64,000 nt of DNA from Acidobacteriota bacterium. GTDB taxonomy: Bacteria; Acidobacteriota; Terriglobia; Acidiferrales; UBA7541. A program made the position numbers and the translations under genes. Shown piece after piece: positions 8,337 through 17,170 of this stretch (position 1 is the first letter of the stretch; each line of letters starts with the position of its first letter). The notes under the pieces are model-generated. The model was not told the DNA's origin. It was given only the letters and a program-made list of their open reading frames with translations, and ran no database searches. The stretch is taken from contig JABCZF010000022.1 in NCBI GenBank assembly GCA_013289825.1, positions 1-64,000 of the forward strand. The letters run 5' to 3'.

Positions 8337-9352
8337 TGGCGGTTGCGAATTCGCCATTCCCGATGTTGCCGGGCGGCAATGGATACGCCCAGGGTTTCAT
8401 CCAATCCTTGCGCCAGAACGGCTTGATGGAATTGCTGCGTGCGGAAACCAGCACACTGCAGATCAACGTCGGCAAACTCTGCAATCAAGCTTGCCACCAC
8501 TGTCACGTGGACGCCGGTCCCAAACGCACCGAAGTCATGCCCGCCAAGATCGCCGGCAGGGTCATGGAGCTTCTCGCCACCAGCCCCAGCATTACCACCG
8601 TGGACATCACCGGCGGGGCTCCGGAATTAAATCCTAATTTCCGATGGCTTGTCGAAGAGTCGCGGCGGCTCGGACGCCACGTCATTGACCGCTGCAACCT
8701 GACCGTTCTTCTTGAGGAAGGGCAAGAGGAACTCGCTGAATTTCTTGCAGCGCGCCGAGTGGAGATAATCGCCAGCCTGCCCTGCTACACCGCGGAAAAT
8801 GTGGACAAGCAGCGCGGCAAGGGTGTTTTCGAGAAGAGCATGGATTCGCTGCGCAAATTGAATCGCCTGGGCTATGGCATGCTCGGCTCAGAGCTGCAGC
8901 TGAACCTGGTCTACAATCCCGTCGGCGCGTCGCTGCCCCCGCCGCAGGCGACGCTTGAAGCCGATTACAAACAGCACCTGCGCGAAGAGCACGGCATCGA
9001 GTTCCACCATCTGCTGACCATCACCAACATGCCCATTCACCGCTTTGAGGAAGACCTGCAACGCCAGGGCAAGAATGACTCCTACATGGAGCTTCTGAAG
9101 AAAAATTTCAATCCTGCCACACTGCACGGCTTGATGTGTCGCTCGCTCGTCAGCATCGGCTACGACGGCAAACTTTACGATTGCGATTTCAACCAGATGC
9201 TGGACATGGAATTGGAACAACCCGGTAGCGCGGCTACCGTGTGGGACGTCGAAACCTTCACCGGATGGGCGGGCCGCCGCATCTTGACCGCCGGCCACTG
9301 TTTCGGCTGCACCGCCGGCGCCGGCTCCAGCTGCACCGGCGCGCTAGCCTAG
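8336..9352 (+). CDS. arsS: Arsenosugar-biosynthesis radical SAM protein
   Basis: This radical SAM enzyme belongs to the ArsS family, which adds a 5'-deoxyadenosyl group to a methylated arsenical on the way to arsenosugars. The cluster-binding motif CNQACHHCHVDAGPKR is near residue 48, followed by the SAM-binding TGGAPELNPNF. The C-terminal DUF3641-type part contains cysteines in GLMCRSLVSIGYDG, YDCDFNQML, HCFGCTAGAGSSC and may hold an auxiliary cluster or bind arsenic. Some family members have selenocysteine in the last motif. Here the codon is TGC, an ordinary cysteine. At 338 residues it is full length. It is coupled to arsM by a one-base overlap. Confidence 0.88.
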   Translation: MAVANSPFPMLPGGNGYAQGFIQSLRQNGLMELLRAETSTLQINVGKLCNQACHHCHVDAGPKRTEVMPAKIAGRVMELLATSPSITTVDITGGAPELNPNFRWLVEESRRLGRHVIDRCNLTVLLEEGQEELAEFLAARRVEIIASLPCYTAENVDKQRGKGVFEKSMDSLRKLNRLGYGMLGSELQLNLVYNPVGASLPPPQATLEADYKQHLREEHGIEFHHLLTITNMPIHRFEEDLQRQGKNDSYMELLKKNFNPATLHGLMCRSLVSIGYDGKLYDCDFNQMLDMELEQPGSAATVWDVETFTGWAGRRILTAGHCFGCTAGAGSSCTGALA

Positions 9353-9354
9353 GA

Positions 9355-9370
9355 TGTAGTGGCCACTACA
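9355..9370. terminator. Perfect 16-bp palindrome between convergent genes
   Basis: TGTAGTGGCCACTACA is a perfect palindrome that lies exactly in the 22-bp gap between the convergent arsS and oxidoreductase genes. Its position suggests a two-way terminator, but the stem would have a very tight loop and there is no clear T-run on either side. It could instead be a protein-binding site. Confidence 0.35.
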
Positions 9371-9374
9371 AATC

Positions 9375-11744
9375 TCAGTGCGTCTCCCTCATCTGCACGG
9401 GCGAAGCCACCAGCTTGTCATAAATAATTTTCCCGTCGCCATCCAGCCGACCGAACGTGAGAACGCCCGTCGGACACATCTGCACGCACGCCGAGCAGCG
9501 CACGCACTCCGGGTCCTCCATCGGCATTCCCTTGTTCGCGAAATTCATCACATCAATTCCCTGGTGGCAAACCGAAGTGCACACATTGCACGAAATGCAT
9601 TTCTTTTTTTCCGGAAATATCCGGTACTTCGAAAATCGCGCATAGATGTGCATCAACGCCGCGAGCGGGCACGCAAACCGGCACCACACCCGCCCGCTAA
9701 ACCAGAAATACATGCACAAACCAATGATCCCCGCGATGCCGATATCCACCACGTGGTAGTAATTCAACTCAACGCCCAAAACCGACCACTGGTTCAACAA
9801 ACCAGAAGACAACTGCATGCTGGTGCGCCCAAGCGCGGAATTCGGCGCCATCCATCCCACAAACCGGAACCCCGCAATCAGCAACGCCGCAAGCAAAATC
9901 ACCTGGCCCGTCATATTCAACCGGTTCCAGAACGGCCCATGCGGCATCTTTTCCCGGTGCGTGTCGCCCATGGTTTCCGCCAATCCTCCGCACGAGCACA
10001 CCCATCCGCAATACGCGCCTTTACCCCACCGGTAAACAATCAGCGGAATGATCACAAAGGTCTGCACAAACGAGATTCCCAGCCACCACCACAGCGGCTG
10101 CGAGGTGAACACATTCCAGAAGAACAGCGGCCACGCCAGCACCAGTCCGAACGCCCGCCAGTATTCCCGCCCGTGTTCGTAATTCACCACTGGAAACAGG
10201 TTGTCCGCGATCGTCTTCATCACCCCGGAATCGAACCACCCGTTGTGCCCCATCAGCGGCAACACGATATACGGCAGCAAAAACAGGGGGATCAGTTGGA
10301 ACCCCATGAGCGAGTACGTCTGCAACCTTACATAATCGGTGTTGCGCCGCTTGATCCGCCGCAAGCCGAAACCGATGATCGCCAATGTGTAGCCTATGGA
10401 GTAGTAAAAACCAGGCGTTGCCATGTCAATAGTCAGCGTGCCCAGCAGCGTCCGCGGATCGGCCGAAGCCGCCGCGATCGAACCGCCCACCGCGTGCAGC
10501 CAACTCGGCACGTCAAACGGAAACCAGTGCCGCTGCTGGAAAACTTGGTTCAGGTGGCTGCTGGCTTTCCAGATGTATACGAAGGAGCAGAACGCGAAGA
10601 ACGCGAGGAAACTGACCCACGTTTTCGCCGACCACTCTCCGCGAATCGGAATTCCCGAGCGCCGGAAGAAATCCAGGGGCGCTTCCCTTCCGAGCATCGT
10701 GAAAACGACATCATTCGGAATCGTCTGCGCCTGACCGGAGGCATCGCGCAGCGTGGCAGTGGCCTGCTCGATCTTCTGCACCGAAGTTTCCATCATCAGT
10801 TGCACGCAGCCTGGCGCCTTATCGCCGCGCATGTAGGAACTCGCCGCCGTGGTCACTCTCTCGGAAGTGGGACGCTCCACGGCCACATGCGCGGCGGGAT
10901 CCTTCACCAGCATCTGCAATTTCTCCACGTTCTCCGGCTTCGGCCGCGCGAACTCCTTCTTCCGATAGCTCAGGGTCACCCTGCCGCCGCATGCGGCAAT
11001 CGCGATGGCAGTTTCGAGCGCCGTATCGCCGCCGCCGACCACCAGTACTTCCTTACCTGCAAATTCCTTCGGATCAAACAGCCGGTTGTAGACCTTGTCC
11101 AGATCTTCCCCGGGGCACCCAAGCTTCCGGAAATTCCCGCTGCGCCCGATCGCCACGAGCACACGATGCGCCCGAGTCGTCTTTCCGCCGGCATGGTGGA
11201 GCACCAGTAAATTCCCTGCGCGCTCCAGCCGCTCGATCCGCGCCGCAACTGGCTCGATGCCTGCCGCCCGGCGCTGCGCCTCCATCTCCTCAACCAACGC
11301 CTCTTTCACGGTGGCGTGAAAGATCAGTCCGCCGTCCAGCTTCAAATCCGTGGGATAGGTGTAAATGGGCTTGGCTTTTGGAAAATTCACGACGGTGGAA
11401 AAAAGCTGCGTCGCCTCATAAACCGCAAAGCGAAGCTGCGCCTTCTTGGCCTCGATGCCGGCTGAAACTCCAGCCACGCCCGCGCCGATTATGGCCAGGT
11501 CCAGCACGTCCGCTTGCGAAGTGTCGCGCTTCTGGAACTCCGGCTCCTTCAGGATCGCGCCCACCGCTTTCGTCGCGGTCAGCGACGAAAATTTCAGCAG
11601 TGGGATCCCGGAAAGATCGCCGGCAATGCGCACGCCGGGCAGATCGGTGATTCCGTTTTCGCCGGTCACCGGCAACTTCTCAACTGTGCCGGCGGGCCAG
11701 CGAGTGTGCAGCCAGTGGGTGTATGCAGCAATGGGATTGTTCAT
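9375..11744 (-). CDS. FAD/NAD(P) oxidoreductase fused to a polyferredoxin membrane module
   Basis: This 789-residue protein joins two electron-transfer parts. Residues about 75-385 form a thioredoxin-reductase-like flavoprotein: FAD motif DLAIIGAGVAGVSAG and NAD(P) motif VLVVGGGDTALETA. No CxxC redox pair is present, so it is not an ordinary thioredoxin reductase. A hydrophobic half follows with about six membrane helices from residue 390, cysteine motifs YCGWVCSCGG and WCRFACPLAAL as in NosR/NapH/CcoG proteins, and finally two 4Fe-4S sites, CISCNVCTSVC near 716 and CVRCSACVQMC near 747. Inference: it passes electrons between NAD(P)H and a membrane or periplasmic partner. It is divergent from a zinc-finger gene; see findings. 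Confidence 0.85.
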   Translation of the reverse strand: MNNPIAAYTHWLHTRWPAGTVEKLPVTGENGITDLPGVRIAGDLSGIPLLKFSSLTATKAVGAILKEPEFQKRDTSQADVLDLAIIGAGVAGVSAGIEAKKAQLRFAVYEATQLFSTVVNFPKAKPIYTYPTDLKLDGGLIFHATVKEALVEEMEAQRRAAGIEPVAARIERLERAGNLLVLHHAGGKTTRAHRVLVAIGRSGNFRKLGCPGEDLDKVYNRLFDPKEFAGKEVLVVGGGDTALETAIAIAACGGRVTLSYRKKEFARPKPENVEKLQMLVKDPAAHVAVERPTSERVTTAASSYMRGDKAPGCVQLMMETSVQKIEQATATLRDASGQAQTIPNDVVFTMLGREAPLDFFRRSGIPIRGEWSAKTWVSFLAFFAFCSFVYIWKASSHLNQVFQQRHWFPFDVPSWLHAVGGSIAAASADPRTLLGTLTIDMATPGFYYSIGYTLAIIGFGLRRIKRRNTDYVRLQTYSLMGFQLIPLFLLPYIVLPLMGHNGWFDSGVMKTIADNLFPVVNYEHGREYWRAFGLVLAWPLFFWNVFTSQPLWWWLGISFVQTFVIIPLIVYRWGKGAYCGWVCSCGGLAETMGDTHREKMPHGPFWNRLNMTGQVILLAALLIAGFRFVGWMAPNSALGRTSMQLSSGLLNQWSVLGVELNYYHVVDIGIAGIIGLCMYFWFSGRVWCRFACPLAALMHIYARFSKYRIFPEKKKCISCNVCTSVCHQGIDVMNFANKGMPMEDPECVRCSACVQMCPTGVLTFGRLDGDGKIIYDKLVASPVQMRETH

Positions 11745-11996
11745 AGCCCCCCTACCAAATCACGCCAGGCTCGCAAATTCAAGCCCTGAAGGAGTTTCGA
11801 TGCATCCATCGGATTGCCTGGCCCCAGAAAAAGTTTCGCTTGCCGCAAAACAATCTGGCTCCCGGAGGCCAGTTCGGGCATCCTTTGGGCAGGCTGGTGC
11901 ATTAAATACGGGGTCCTTACAATTGAGCTTTGGCCGGGAAAATCGGCAAATAAATGAGGATGGAACCGAGAAACCTTAGATTGGAGTGGGCAAATC

Positions 11997-12260
11997 ATGA
12001 GCGCTTGCACACATTTAAGCCACATTCACAAAGTAACGCCGCACACCAAGGGTTGCGAAGAGTGCCTGAAAATGGGCGACACCTGGGTGCATCTCCGCTT
12101 GTGCATGGAGTGCGGCCACGTCGGGTGCTGCGACTCCTCCAAAAACAAGCATGCCACCAAGCATTTCCACCGGGCCAAGCACCCCATCATGCGCTCCATC
12201 GAGCCTGGTGAAAACTGGGGCTGGTGCTTCGTTGACGAACTCGAACTCGACTTCTCCTAA
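11997..12260 (+). CDS. UBP-type zinc-finger protein
   Basis: The 87-residue protein is almost entirely one ZnF-UBP domain. Metal ligands are in the expected order: a first Cys/His pair (CTHL), CEEC, CMEC, a further Cys in GHVGCC, then the spaced histidines in KHATKHFHRAKHP. In eukaryotes this fold binds the free C-terminal Gly-Gly of ubiquitin. Bacteria of this kind have no ubiquitin, so its ligand is unknown. It lies 252 bp from, and divergent to, the large flavoprotein gene, which suggests a shared promoter region and possibly a shared function. Confidence 0.85.
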   Translation: MSACTHLSHIHKVTPHTKGCEECLKMGDTWVHLRLCMECGHVGCCDSSKNKHATKHFHRAKHPIMRSIEPGENWGWCFVDELELDFS

Positions 12261-12299
12261 TGCGATTCGCCGCGGCCGGAATCGACGGCCAACTCCAAC

Positions 12300-14687
12300 T
12301 TATGCCGTGGGCTGCGCCGCGGCCTCATCGAGTATCGAATCCAGCGTCGAAGTAAATTGCTGTGCGTCAGATGGCGTAAAACACAACGGCGGGCGAAGCT
12401 TAATGACGTTGTGATGCGGGCCGTCCGTACCCGCGAGGATGCCCTCTTCGCGCAAGCGATTGACCACATAGGAAGCCTGTCGCGAGGCGGGGGCGCGCGT
12501 GTCAGAATCCGCCACCAGATCGATTCCCAGGAAAAGTCCCAATCCGCGCACATCGCCGATGAGTGGATGCTTTGCCTGCAGGTGCCGCAAATCGCGAATC
12601 CATTGCGTGCCAACCGCCAACGCATTCTGCTGCAAATTCTCGTCGCGCAATACGTCGAGCACCGCCAACCCCGCCGCGCAGGCCACCGGATTCCCTCCGA
12701 ACGTGCTGAAAAACTCCATCCCATTCGCAAACGAAGCGGCAATTTCGCGCGTCGTTACTACCGCCGCCAGCGGAAACGCATTCCCCATCGGCTTCCCGAA
12801 CACCGCGACGTCCGGCACCACCGCCTGCGTCCCAAAGCCCCAGAAGTGCGTCCCCAGCCGGCCGAATCCCACCTGCACTTCGTCCGCAATGCACACGGCA
12901 CCATCCGCGCGGGCATATTTATAGACTTCCGCCAGATAATTCGGAGGAAACACGATCTGCCCCGCCACACTCGGCAGGGTCTCCGCCATGTACGCCGCCA
13001 CGCGCTGCCCTTTCTTTTTGCAATCGTTCAGGATCCCGCCAACGTGCGCCGCGTATTTCTTCCCGAGTTCCGATTCGCCGCGCCGGTACGCTCCGCGGTA
13101 ATCATCCGCAAGCGGCGCCACATGCACCCACGGCTTGCGCCCGCGCCCTCCTGGCCCGTTAAATTTGTACGGGCTGATGTCAATGAGCGCGGAAGTATGT
13201 CCGTGATACGCGTGCTCGAGCACGATCACGTCTTCGCGTCCGGTGTGCGTTCGCGCAAGCCGCAACGCCAGTTCATTGGCCTCGCTTCCCGAATTCACGA
13301 AGTAACAGACCGCTAACGGATCGGGCAGCAACGCTATCAACCGCTCCGCATACCTCAGTATGTTGTCATGCAGATAGCGCGTATTCGTATTCAGCAGGGC
13401 CACTTGCTCCTGAATCGCGCGCACCACCCGCGGGTGCGAATGCCCTACCAGCGGGACATTGTTATAAACGTCCAGGTAAGCCCGCCCCGTCTCATCATAA
13501 AGATGCTGCATTGAGCCGCGAACGATCCTGAGCGGCTTCTCATACGAGAGTGAAAGGTTTCCCCCCAGCAACCGCTTTCGTGCCTCGAGTGTTTCCTCAA
13601 GAGTGGAATTTTTCTTCCACCGTCCACGCGAGCCCTCCGAAGATCCTCGCCCGGCGAGGGGGGCCACCCGGCCGGCTGCCGAAAGAAAATATTCCAGGGC
13701 CGTGCGCGGATCAGTCTCTGAAAGCCGCTCCAGCGCGGCCCACGCCGGCGCTTCGGACACCGTAACGTAAGGATCATCTGGCACGAGCGATTTGCGGTGC
13801 GCGGAATTCACCACACTAACGGCAAGCCGCGCCGCCATCAGGGCAAAAAATGCAGCGATCTCCTCTTCCGTCAGAGGCAGAATTTCGTGATAACCCGCAA
13901 GCACGGAGCCAGCCGCGGCGAGCGGGTCACTCTTGTCTAAAATTGCATAAGCCGCCGCAATCGCTGGCTCCCCCACGGTGAAACTTTCATGCAAATCGCC
14001 AAAGTCAATCACGGAAACCACACGCCCGGACTTCGAGTCCATAAGCGCATTGTGGTCGTTGGCGTCCCCATAGATCACGCTGCGCCGAAGCATCGGAAAC
14101 CGCGGCACCGCTTCTTCTTCAAATAAATTAAGAAACTTCTTGGCCAGCGCCCGGCGCTCCGGCCGGGCAATATGCCCAAGATAATCCCGCGCCCAGTTGG
14201 AGCGGGAAAGATCCCACTTCAAGAATCGCAGCGCACAGGGATGGGAGAAATCCGTCAGCGCCAAATCAATTTCCGCCAGCAGCCGCCCCAGCGAACCCAG
14301 CAGCTCTGGGGTATGCGGCTTCGCCTCCGCCAGCGTCATTCCCGGCAAATACGACAGCATCCACACCAGCCGTGAAGTTTCGTCCGCAAGCCCGACCCGA
14401 GTGTAAAACTCTCGATTGAGAGTGGGGATCACCCGCGGCAAGGCAAGATGTGGAGCCCGCCCGGCCAGATGCGTGAAAGCGCGGCATTGCATATCCACAA
14501 ACGAATCTTCCCGCGCCGGGTGCATCAGCTTCAGCACAAAAGCGCGCGCATCGGGCGCCTGCAGGTGGAAATTGTCGTCGTACTCCCCCGGCAGCATCCG
14601 GATCGTAGCCGTCAGTCCATACACGTCCCGCGCAATGCGCTCCGCCACATCCGCGGTAAGAGGCGCTGCAACTCGTGCTTCTGGCAT
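12300..14687 (-). CDS. APH-type kinase fused to class III PLP enzyme (phospholyase-like)
   Basis: This 795-residue protein has two catalytic domains. The N-terminal 330 residues are an aminoglycoside-phosphotransferase/choline-kinase fold with the active-site signature VIYGDANDHNAL and the metal aspartate in VIDFGDLHES, most like hydroxylysine-kinase-type proteins. From about residue 370 a class III aminotransferase follows, with NSGSEANELALRLAR, IADEVQVGFGRLGTHFW and the PLP lysine in VFGKPMGNAFP. That block is closest to the ethanolamine-phosphate and 5-phosphohydroxylysine phospho-lyase branch. Inference: phosphorylation of an amino alcohol followed by PLP-dependent elimination of phosphate and ammonia. 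A true transaminase remains possible. Start at the second of two adjacent ATGs; earlier ones add 36 unlikely residues. Confidence 0.82.
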   Translation of the reverse strand: MPEARVAAPLTADVAERIARDVYGLTATIRMLPGEYDDNFHLQAPDARAFVLKLMHPAREDSFVDMQCRAFTHLAGRAPHLALPRVIPTLNREFYTRVGLADETSRLVWMLSYLPGMTLAEAKPHTPELLGSLGRLLAEIDLALTDFSHPCALRFLKWDLSRSNWARDYLGHIARPERRALAKKFLNLFEEEAVPRFPMLRRSVIYGDANDHNALMDSKSGRVVSVIDFGDLHESFTVGEPAIAAAYAILDKSDPLAAAGSVLAGYHEILPLTEEEIAAFFALMAARLAVSVVNSAHRKSLVPDDPYVTVSEAPAWAALERLSETDPRTALEYFLSAAGRVAPLAGRGSSEGSRGRWKKNSTLEETLEARKRLLGGNLSLSYEKPLRIVRGSMQHLYDETGRAYLDVYNNVPLVGHSHPRVVRAIQEQVALLNTNTRYLHDNILRYAERLIALLPDPLAVCYFVNSGSEANELALRLARTHTGREDVIVLEHAYHGHTSALIDISPYKFNGPGGRGRKPWVHVAPLADDYRGAYRRGESELGKKYAAHVGGILNDCKKKGQRVAAYMAETLPSVAGQIVFPPNYLAEVYKYARADGAVCIADEVQVGFGRLGTHFWGFGTQAVVPDVAVFGKPMGNAFPLAAVVTTREIAASFANGMEFFSTFGGNPVACAAGLAVLDVLRDENLQQNALAVGTQWIRDLRHLQAKHPLIGDVRGLGLFLGIDLVADSDTRAPASRQASYVVNRLREEGILAGTDGPHHNVIKLRPPLCFTPSDAQQFTSTLDSILDEAAAQPTA

Positions 14688-14934
14688 CATGTGCAAAATT
14701 GTAATGGGCTGACTGCAGTTGGGCAAATCTGGTTGACCGGTGCCCTGGCACTTGCAAGGAAATATATCAGCCGGAAATCGCCTGCGAGGTCCCACCCCCG
14801 TTCCTACTCAGCCGGATTGAGAAATGGTAGTATTCAAATATCGCAAGCCGCGACGCCCAGCGGATACCCATGCAAGAAAATCACTTGAGCGGCATCGCTT
14901 TAACAATTGAACATTCAAAAATATGGGGGTAACC

Positions 14935-15603
14935 ATGAATAGTAAATGGGCAACACTCGGACTGGCGGCACTGCTCGGAGTGGCCGCTGGCTGCAGGAAA
15001 GGCGACACCTCGACGAATCCATCCACCGACAACGGACAGCAGGGCGCCGGCCAATCCGCCTCATCGCAACAATCCGCTCCCGAGCCCCCGCAGCCGATCG
15101 CCGTTCCCGCGGGCACTCCCATCACCGTGGTGTTGTCCACCACGATCAGTTCGCGCGTCGCCAGGCCGGGCGACGAGTTTGAAGCCACCGTCGTGGAGCC
15201 CGTAATCGTGGAGGGCCGAACGGCCATTCCCAAGGGGGCGCACGTTACAGGAGCGGTTGTGGATGCCAAAAAACAAGGAACCTTTAAAGGGGAAGCCGAC
15301 CTGGCGATCCGCTTGACGCGCATCGAGGTTCACGGCAAGGGCTACATGATCTCTTCCAGCGCTTATGGCGGAACAGAAAAAGGAAAGGGCAAGCGCACCG
15401 CTGTCGTTACAGGCGGTGGTGCGGCCGTTGGCGCGCTCATCGGCGGCCTGGCCGGAGGCGGCAAGGGAGCGGCCATCGGCGCCGGCGTTGGTGCGGGTGG
15501 CGGACTCGCAGCCTCTGGCACCACCGGGGGAAAGAACGTCGAATTCCCGGCGGAGTCCCGCATTACCTTCAAGCTCACCGAGCCGGTCACAATCGAACGC
15601 TGA
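14935..15603 (+). CDS. Glycine-zipper lipoprotein
   Basis: This 222-residue protein has a lipoprotein signal (LGLAALLGVAAGC, cysteine as lipidation site) and a Ser/Gln/Pro-rich linker. Next comes a small beta domain starting PIAVPAGTPITVVLSTTISS, the opening common to acidobacterial TrbI/VirB10-like or BON-less envelope proteins. A long glycine-zipper stretch from about residue 155 to 200 could insert in a membrane. Function is unknown. The ATG at 14935 has GGGGG just upstream. An in-frame ATG four codons earlier has none. A good terminator follows. Confidence 0.75.
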   Translation: MNSKWATLGLAALLGVAAGCRKGDTSTNPSTDNGQQGAGQSASSQQSAPEPPQPIAVPAGTPITVVLSTTISSRVARPGDEFEATVVEPVIVEGRTAIPKGAHVTGAVVDAKKQGTFKGEADLAIRLTRIEVHGKGYMISSSAYGGTEKGKGKRTAVVTGGGAAVGALIGGLAGGGKGAAIGAGVGAGGGLAASGTTGGKNVEFPAESRITFKLTEPVTIER

Positions 15604-15627
15604 AGTATTTGCTTTTTGGATAAATGG

Positions 15628-15657
15628 GGGCCTCCGAACTTAACGTTTCGGGGGCCC
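15628..15657 (+). terminator. Hairpin terminator after the glycine-zipper gene
   Basis: An 11-bp stem (GGGCCTCCGAA paired with TTCGGGGGCCC, one G-T pair) and an 8-base loop lie 24 bp past the stop, followed by TTCGATTT. It sits between convergent genes and could serve both. Confidence 0.75.
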
Positions 15658-15684
15658 TTCGATTTACCCGCAAGATTTGAAACT

Positions 15685-16920
15685 TCATTCCAATGATCCA
15701 GCTTGATCGGAGGCGATCTGGGCGCTGCCCACCTTCGGGCACGCACGCAGCGCGAACGGGATCATCAGCAGCGCTGAACCGAGGGGCAGCAAAAATCCAA
15801 AACGCAGAGAGTGCGCTTCTGACGCGACCACCCCCACCAGCCACGGAATCAACGAACTCCCGATTCCCGCCGCCCCGAAAAAGACCGCTGCCAGCCACGT
15901 TGCGTCGTCCTTGAATATTGCCGCCAACCACGTGATGTAAATCGGATATTGTGGCGCACAGCCAAACCCCGCCAGCAGCGCCCCAGCGTGCAGCACCATC
16001 GGTGTCTGCGCAAACGCTACCAGCGCGACGCCGGCTGTCGTCAGCACCAGTCCTCCCACGGAAAGACTGCGCTGCGAAAAATATTTCAACGCAATGGGAA
16101 CCAGGAAACGTCCCAGCAGCAGAAAGCCGTAAAAAAACGCGGGCGCAGCGGCCATACTGGCAGCGTTAAATCCCACCATGCGTGTTTCGTCCAGCGCCAC
16201 CAAACCGCCCACGGAAATTTCAATCCCGACGTAAAGAAAAAAGAGCAGCGCGAGTGAGATCCACGGCGCAGGCTGCAGAGTCACCCGCCACACGGCAAGT
16301 GATCGTTTCGGCCGCGTTTCGGGGGAATCAATCGGGCCCGCGTTCTGCACGAAATGCGCCAAGGCTAGCGTAAGGAAGCACACAGCGAGTGATCCAGACA
16401 ACCAACGCAAGCTGAGATGACCCAGGAAAAAAGCAACCAGGAATGGGCTGGAAACCGCGCCGATTCCCCAAGAAAAATTCAGCAGACTCACCGCCCCCGC
16501 GACGTTCGAGGACGGCAAATGGGTCGCACGCAGATTGATGGAGGGATTGACCAGCCCATACCCGGTCCCGTAAATCGCCACGAACACCGCCGAAAAAAAC
16601 CACGGTCCAAGCCCCAGGGACGCCAATCCAAGCGCAAAACAAAAATACCCCGCGCTGATGACTTTCGAAAAACCCAGGCGGGGCAGGAGCCAACTCGTCA
16701 CCAGTGTGCCGAGAAAGCTTCCAAAATATTGCGTAAAGAAAAACAGCCCCACTTGGCCATCCGTTAAATTCCAGCGGTGCGTGAAATACGGCAAAACCGG
16801 GCCGAGCATCGTCATGCTGATCCCAATCAGCACAAATCCCACATGCAGATACGCCCATTCCAAGCGTGCATCAGGGACAGCCGCAGTTTGTGAAGGTTGA
16901 GCGAGAGTGTGATCGGTCAT
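15685..16920 (-). CDS. MFS transporter
   Basis: This 411-residue membrane protein has 12 predicted hydrophobic segments in two halves and the MFS layout, for example DGQVGLFFFTQYFGSFLGTL at helix 2. The closest resemblance is to the fucose/sugar or FucP/NreB-like facilitator group, but no substrate can be assigned. The chosen start (MTDHTLAQPSQ at 16920) gives a short cytoplasmic N-terminus before helix 1. An ATG nine codons upstream is also possible. The gene is monocistronic and convergent with the lipoprotein gene. Confidence 0.8.
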   Translation of the reverse strand: MTDHTLAQPSQTAAVPDARLEWAYLHVGFVLIGISMTMLGPVLPYFTHRWNLTDGQVGLFFFTQYFGSFLGTLVTSWLLPRLGFSKVISAGYFCFALGLASLGLGPWFFSAVFVAIYGTGYGLVNPSINLRATHLPSSNVAGAVSLLNFSWGIGAVSSPFLVAFFLGHLSLRWLSGSLAVCFLTLALAHFVQNAGPIDSPETRPKRSLAVWRVTLQPAPWISLALLFFLYVGIEISVGGLVALDETRMVGFNAASMAAAPAFFYGFLLLGRFLVPIALKYFSQRSLSVGGLVLTTAGVALVAFAQTPMVLHAGALLAGFGCAPQYPIYITWLAAIFKDDATWLAAVFFGAAGIGSSLIPWLVGVVASEAHSLRFGFLLPLGSALLMIPFALRACPKVGSAQIASDQAGSLE

Positions 16921-17071
16921 TTGCGGTATGAGTTTCCAGTGTCCCACGCCCGGCGAAACCGAACAAGCAAGGCGCCTTCCACCCCTCCCGGCTCTTACGT
17001 TTCCTTAATGTGGGACTGACCTTTTTCTTAGGGTGTTCGGCTACTATATTCTTTGTCGACTGGAGCAAAGC

Positions 17072-17158
17072 ATGCGTGACCTTATTTTTGCGATTTGCAC
17101 CATCGTTTTTTTTTCTGTCAGCATTCTCTACCTGCGCGCCTGCGAGCGCCTGAAGTGA
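17072..17158 (+). CDS. 28-residue membrane peptide upstream of kdpF
   Basis: The reading frame MRDLIFAICTIVFFSVSILY... ends ACERLK and has GGAG 7 bp upstream. It is a single membrane helix followed by a short positive tail. It has exactly the same length as KdpF and lies 12 bp before it, on the same strand. It does not resemble KdpF in sequence. From memory, similar short peptides sit before kdpF in other acidobacteria. Its role is unknown; a small accessory subunit of the Kdp pump is the natural guess. Confidence 0.6.
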   Translation: MRDLIFAICTIVFFSVSILYLRACERLK

Positions 17159-17170
17159 ACCGGTAAATCC

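Noticed and set aside
9310..9350. Possible selenocysteine (UGA) in the C-terminal ArsS motif
   Set aside because: Family members can have it, but the codon here is TGC, so it is cysteine.
9378..11210. 610-codon open frame on the + strand opposite the FAD-polyferredoxin gene
   Set aside because: It is very rich in Arg, His, Pro and Gln without domains, and is the antisense shadow of a gene with clear FAD and Fe-S motifs.
12357..13316. 319-codon + frame opposite the PLP-enzyme domain
   Set aside because: Arg/His-rich shadow with no domain; the minus strand holds conserved PLP motifs.
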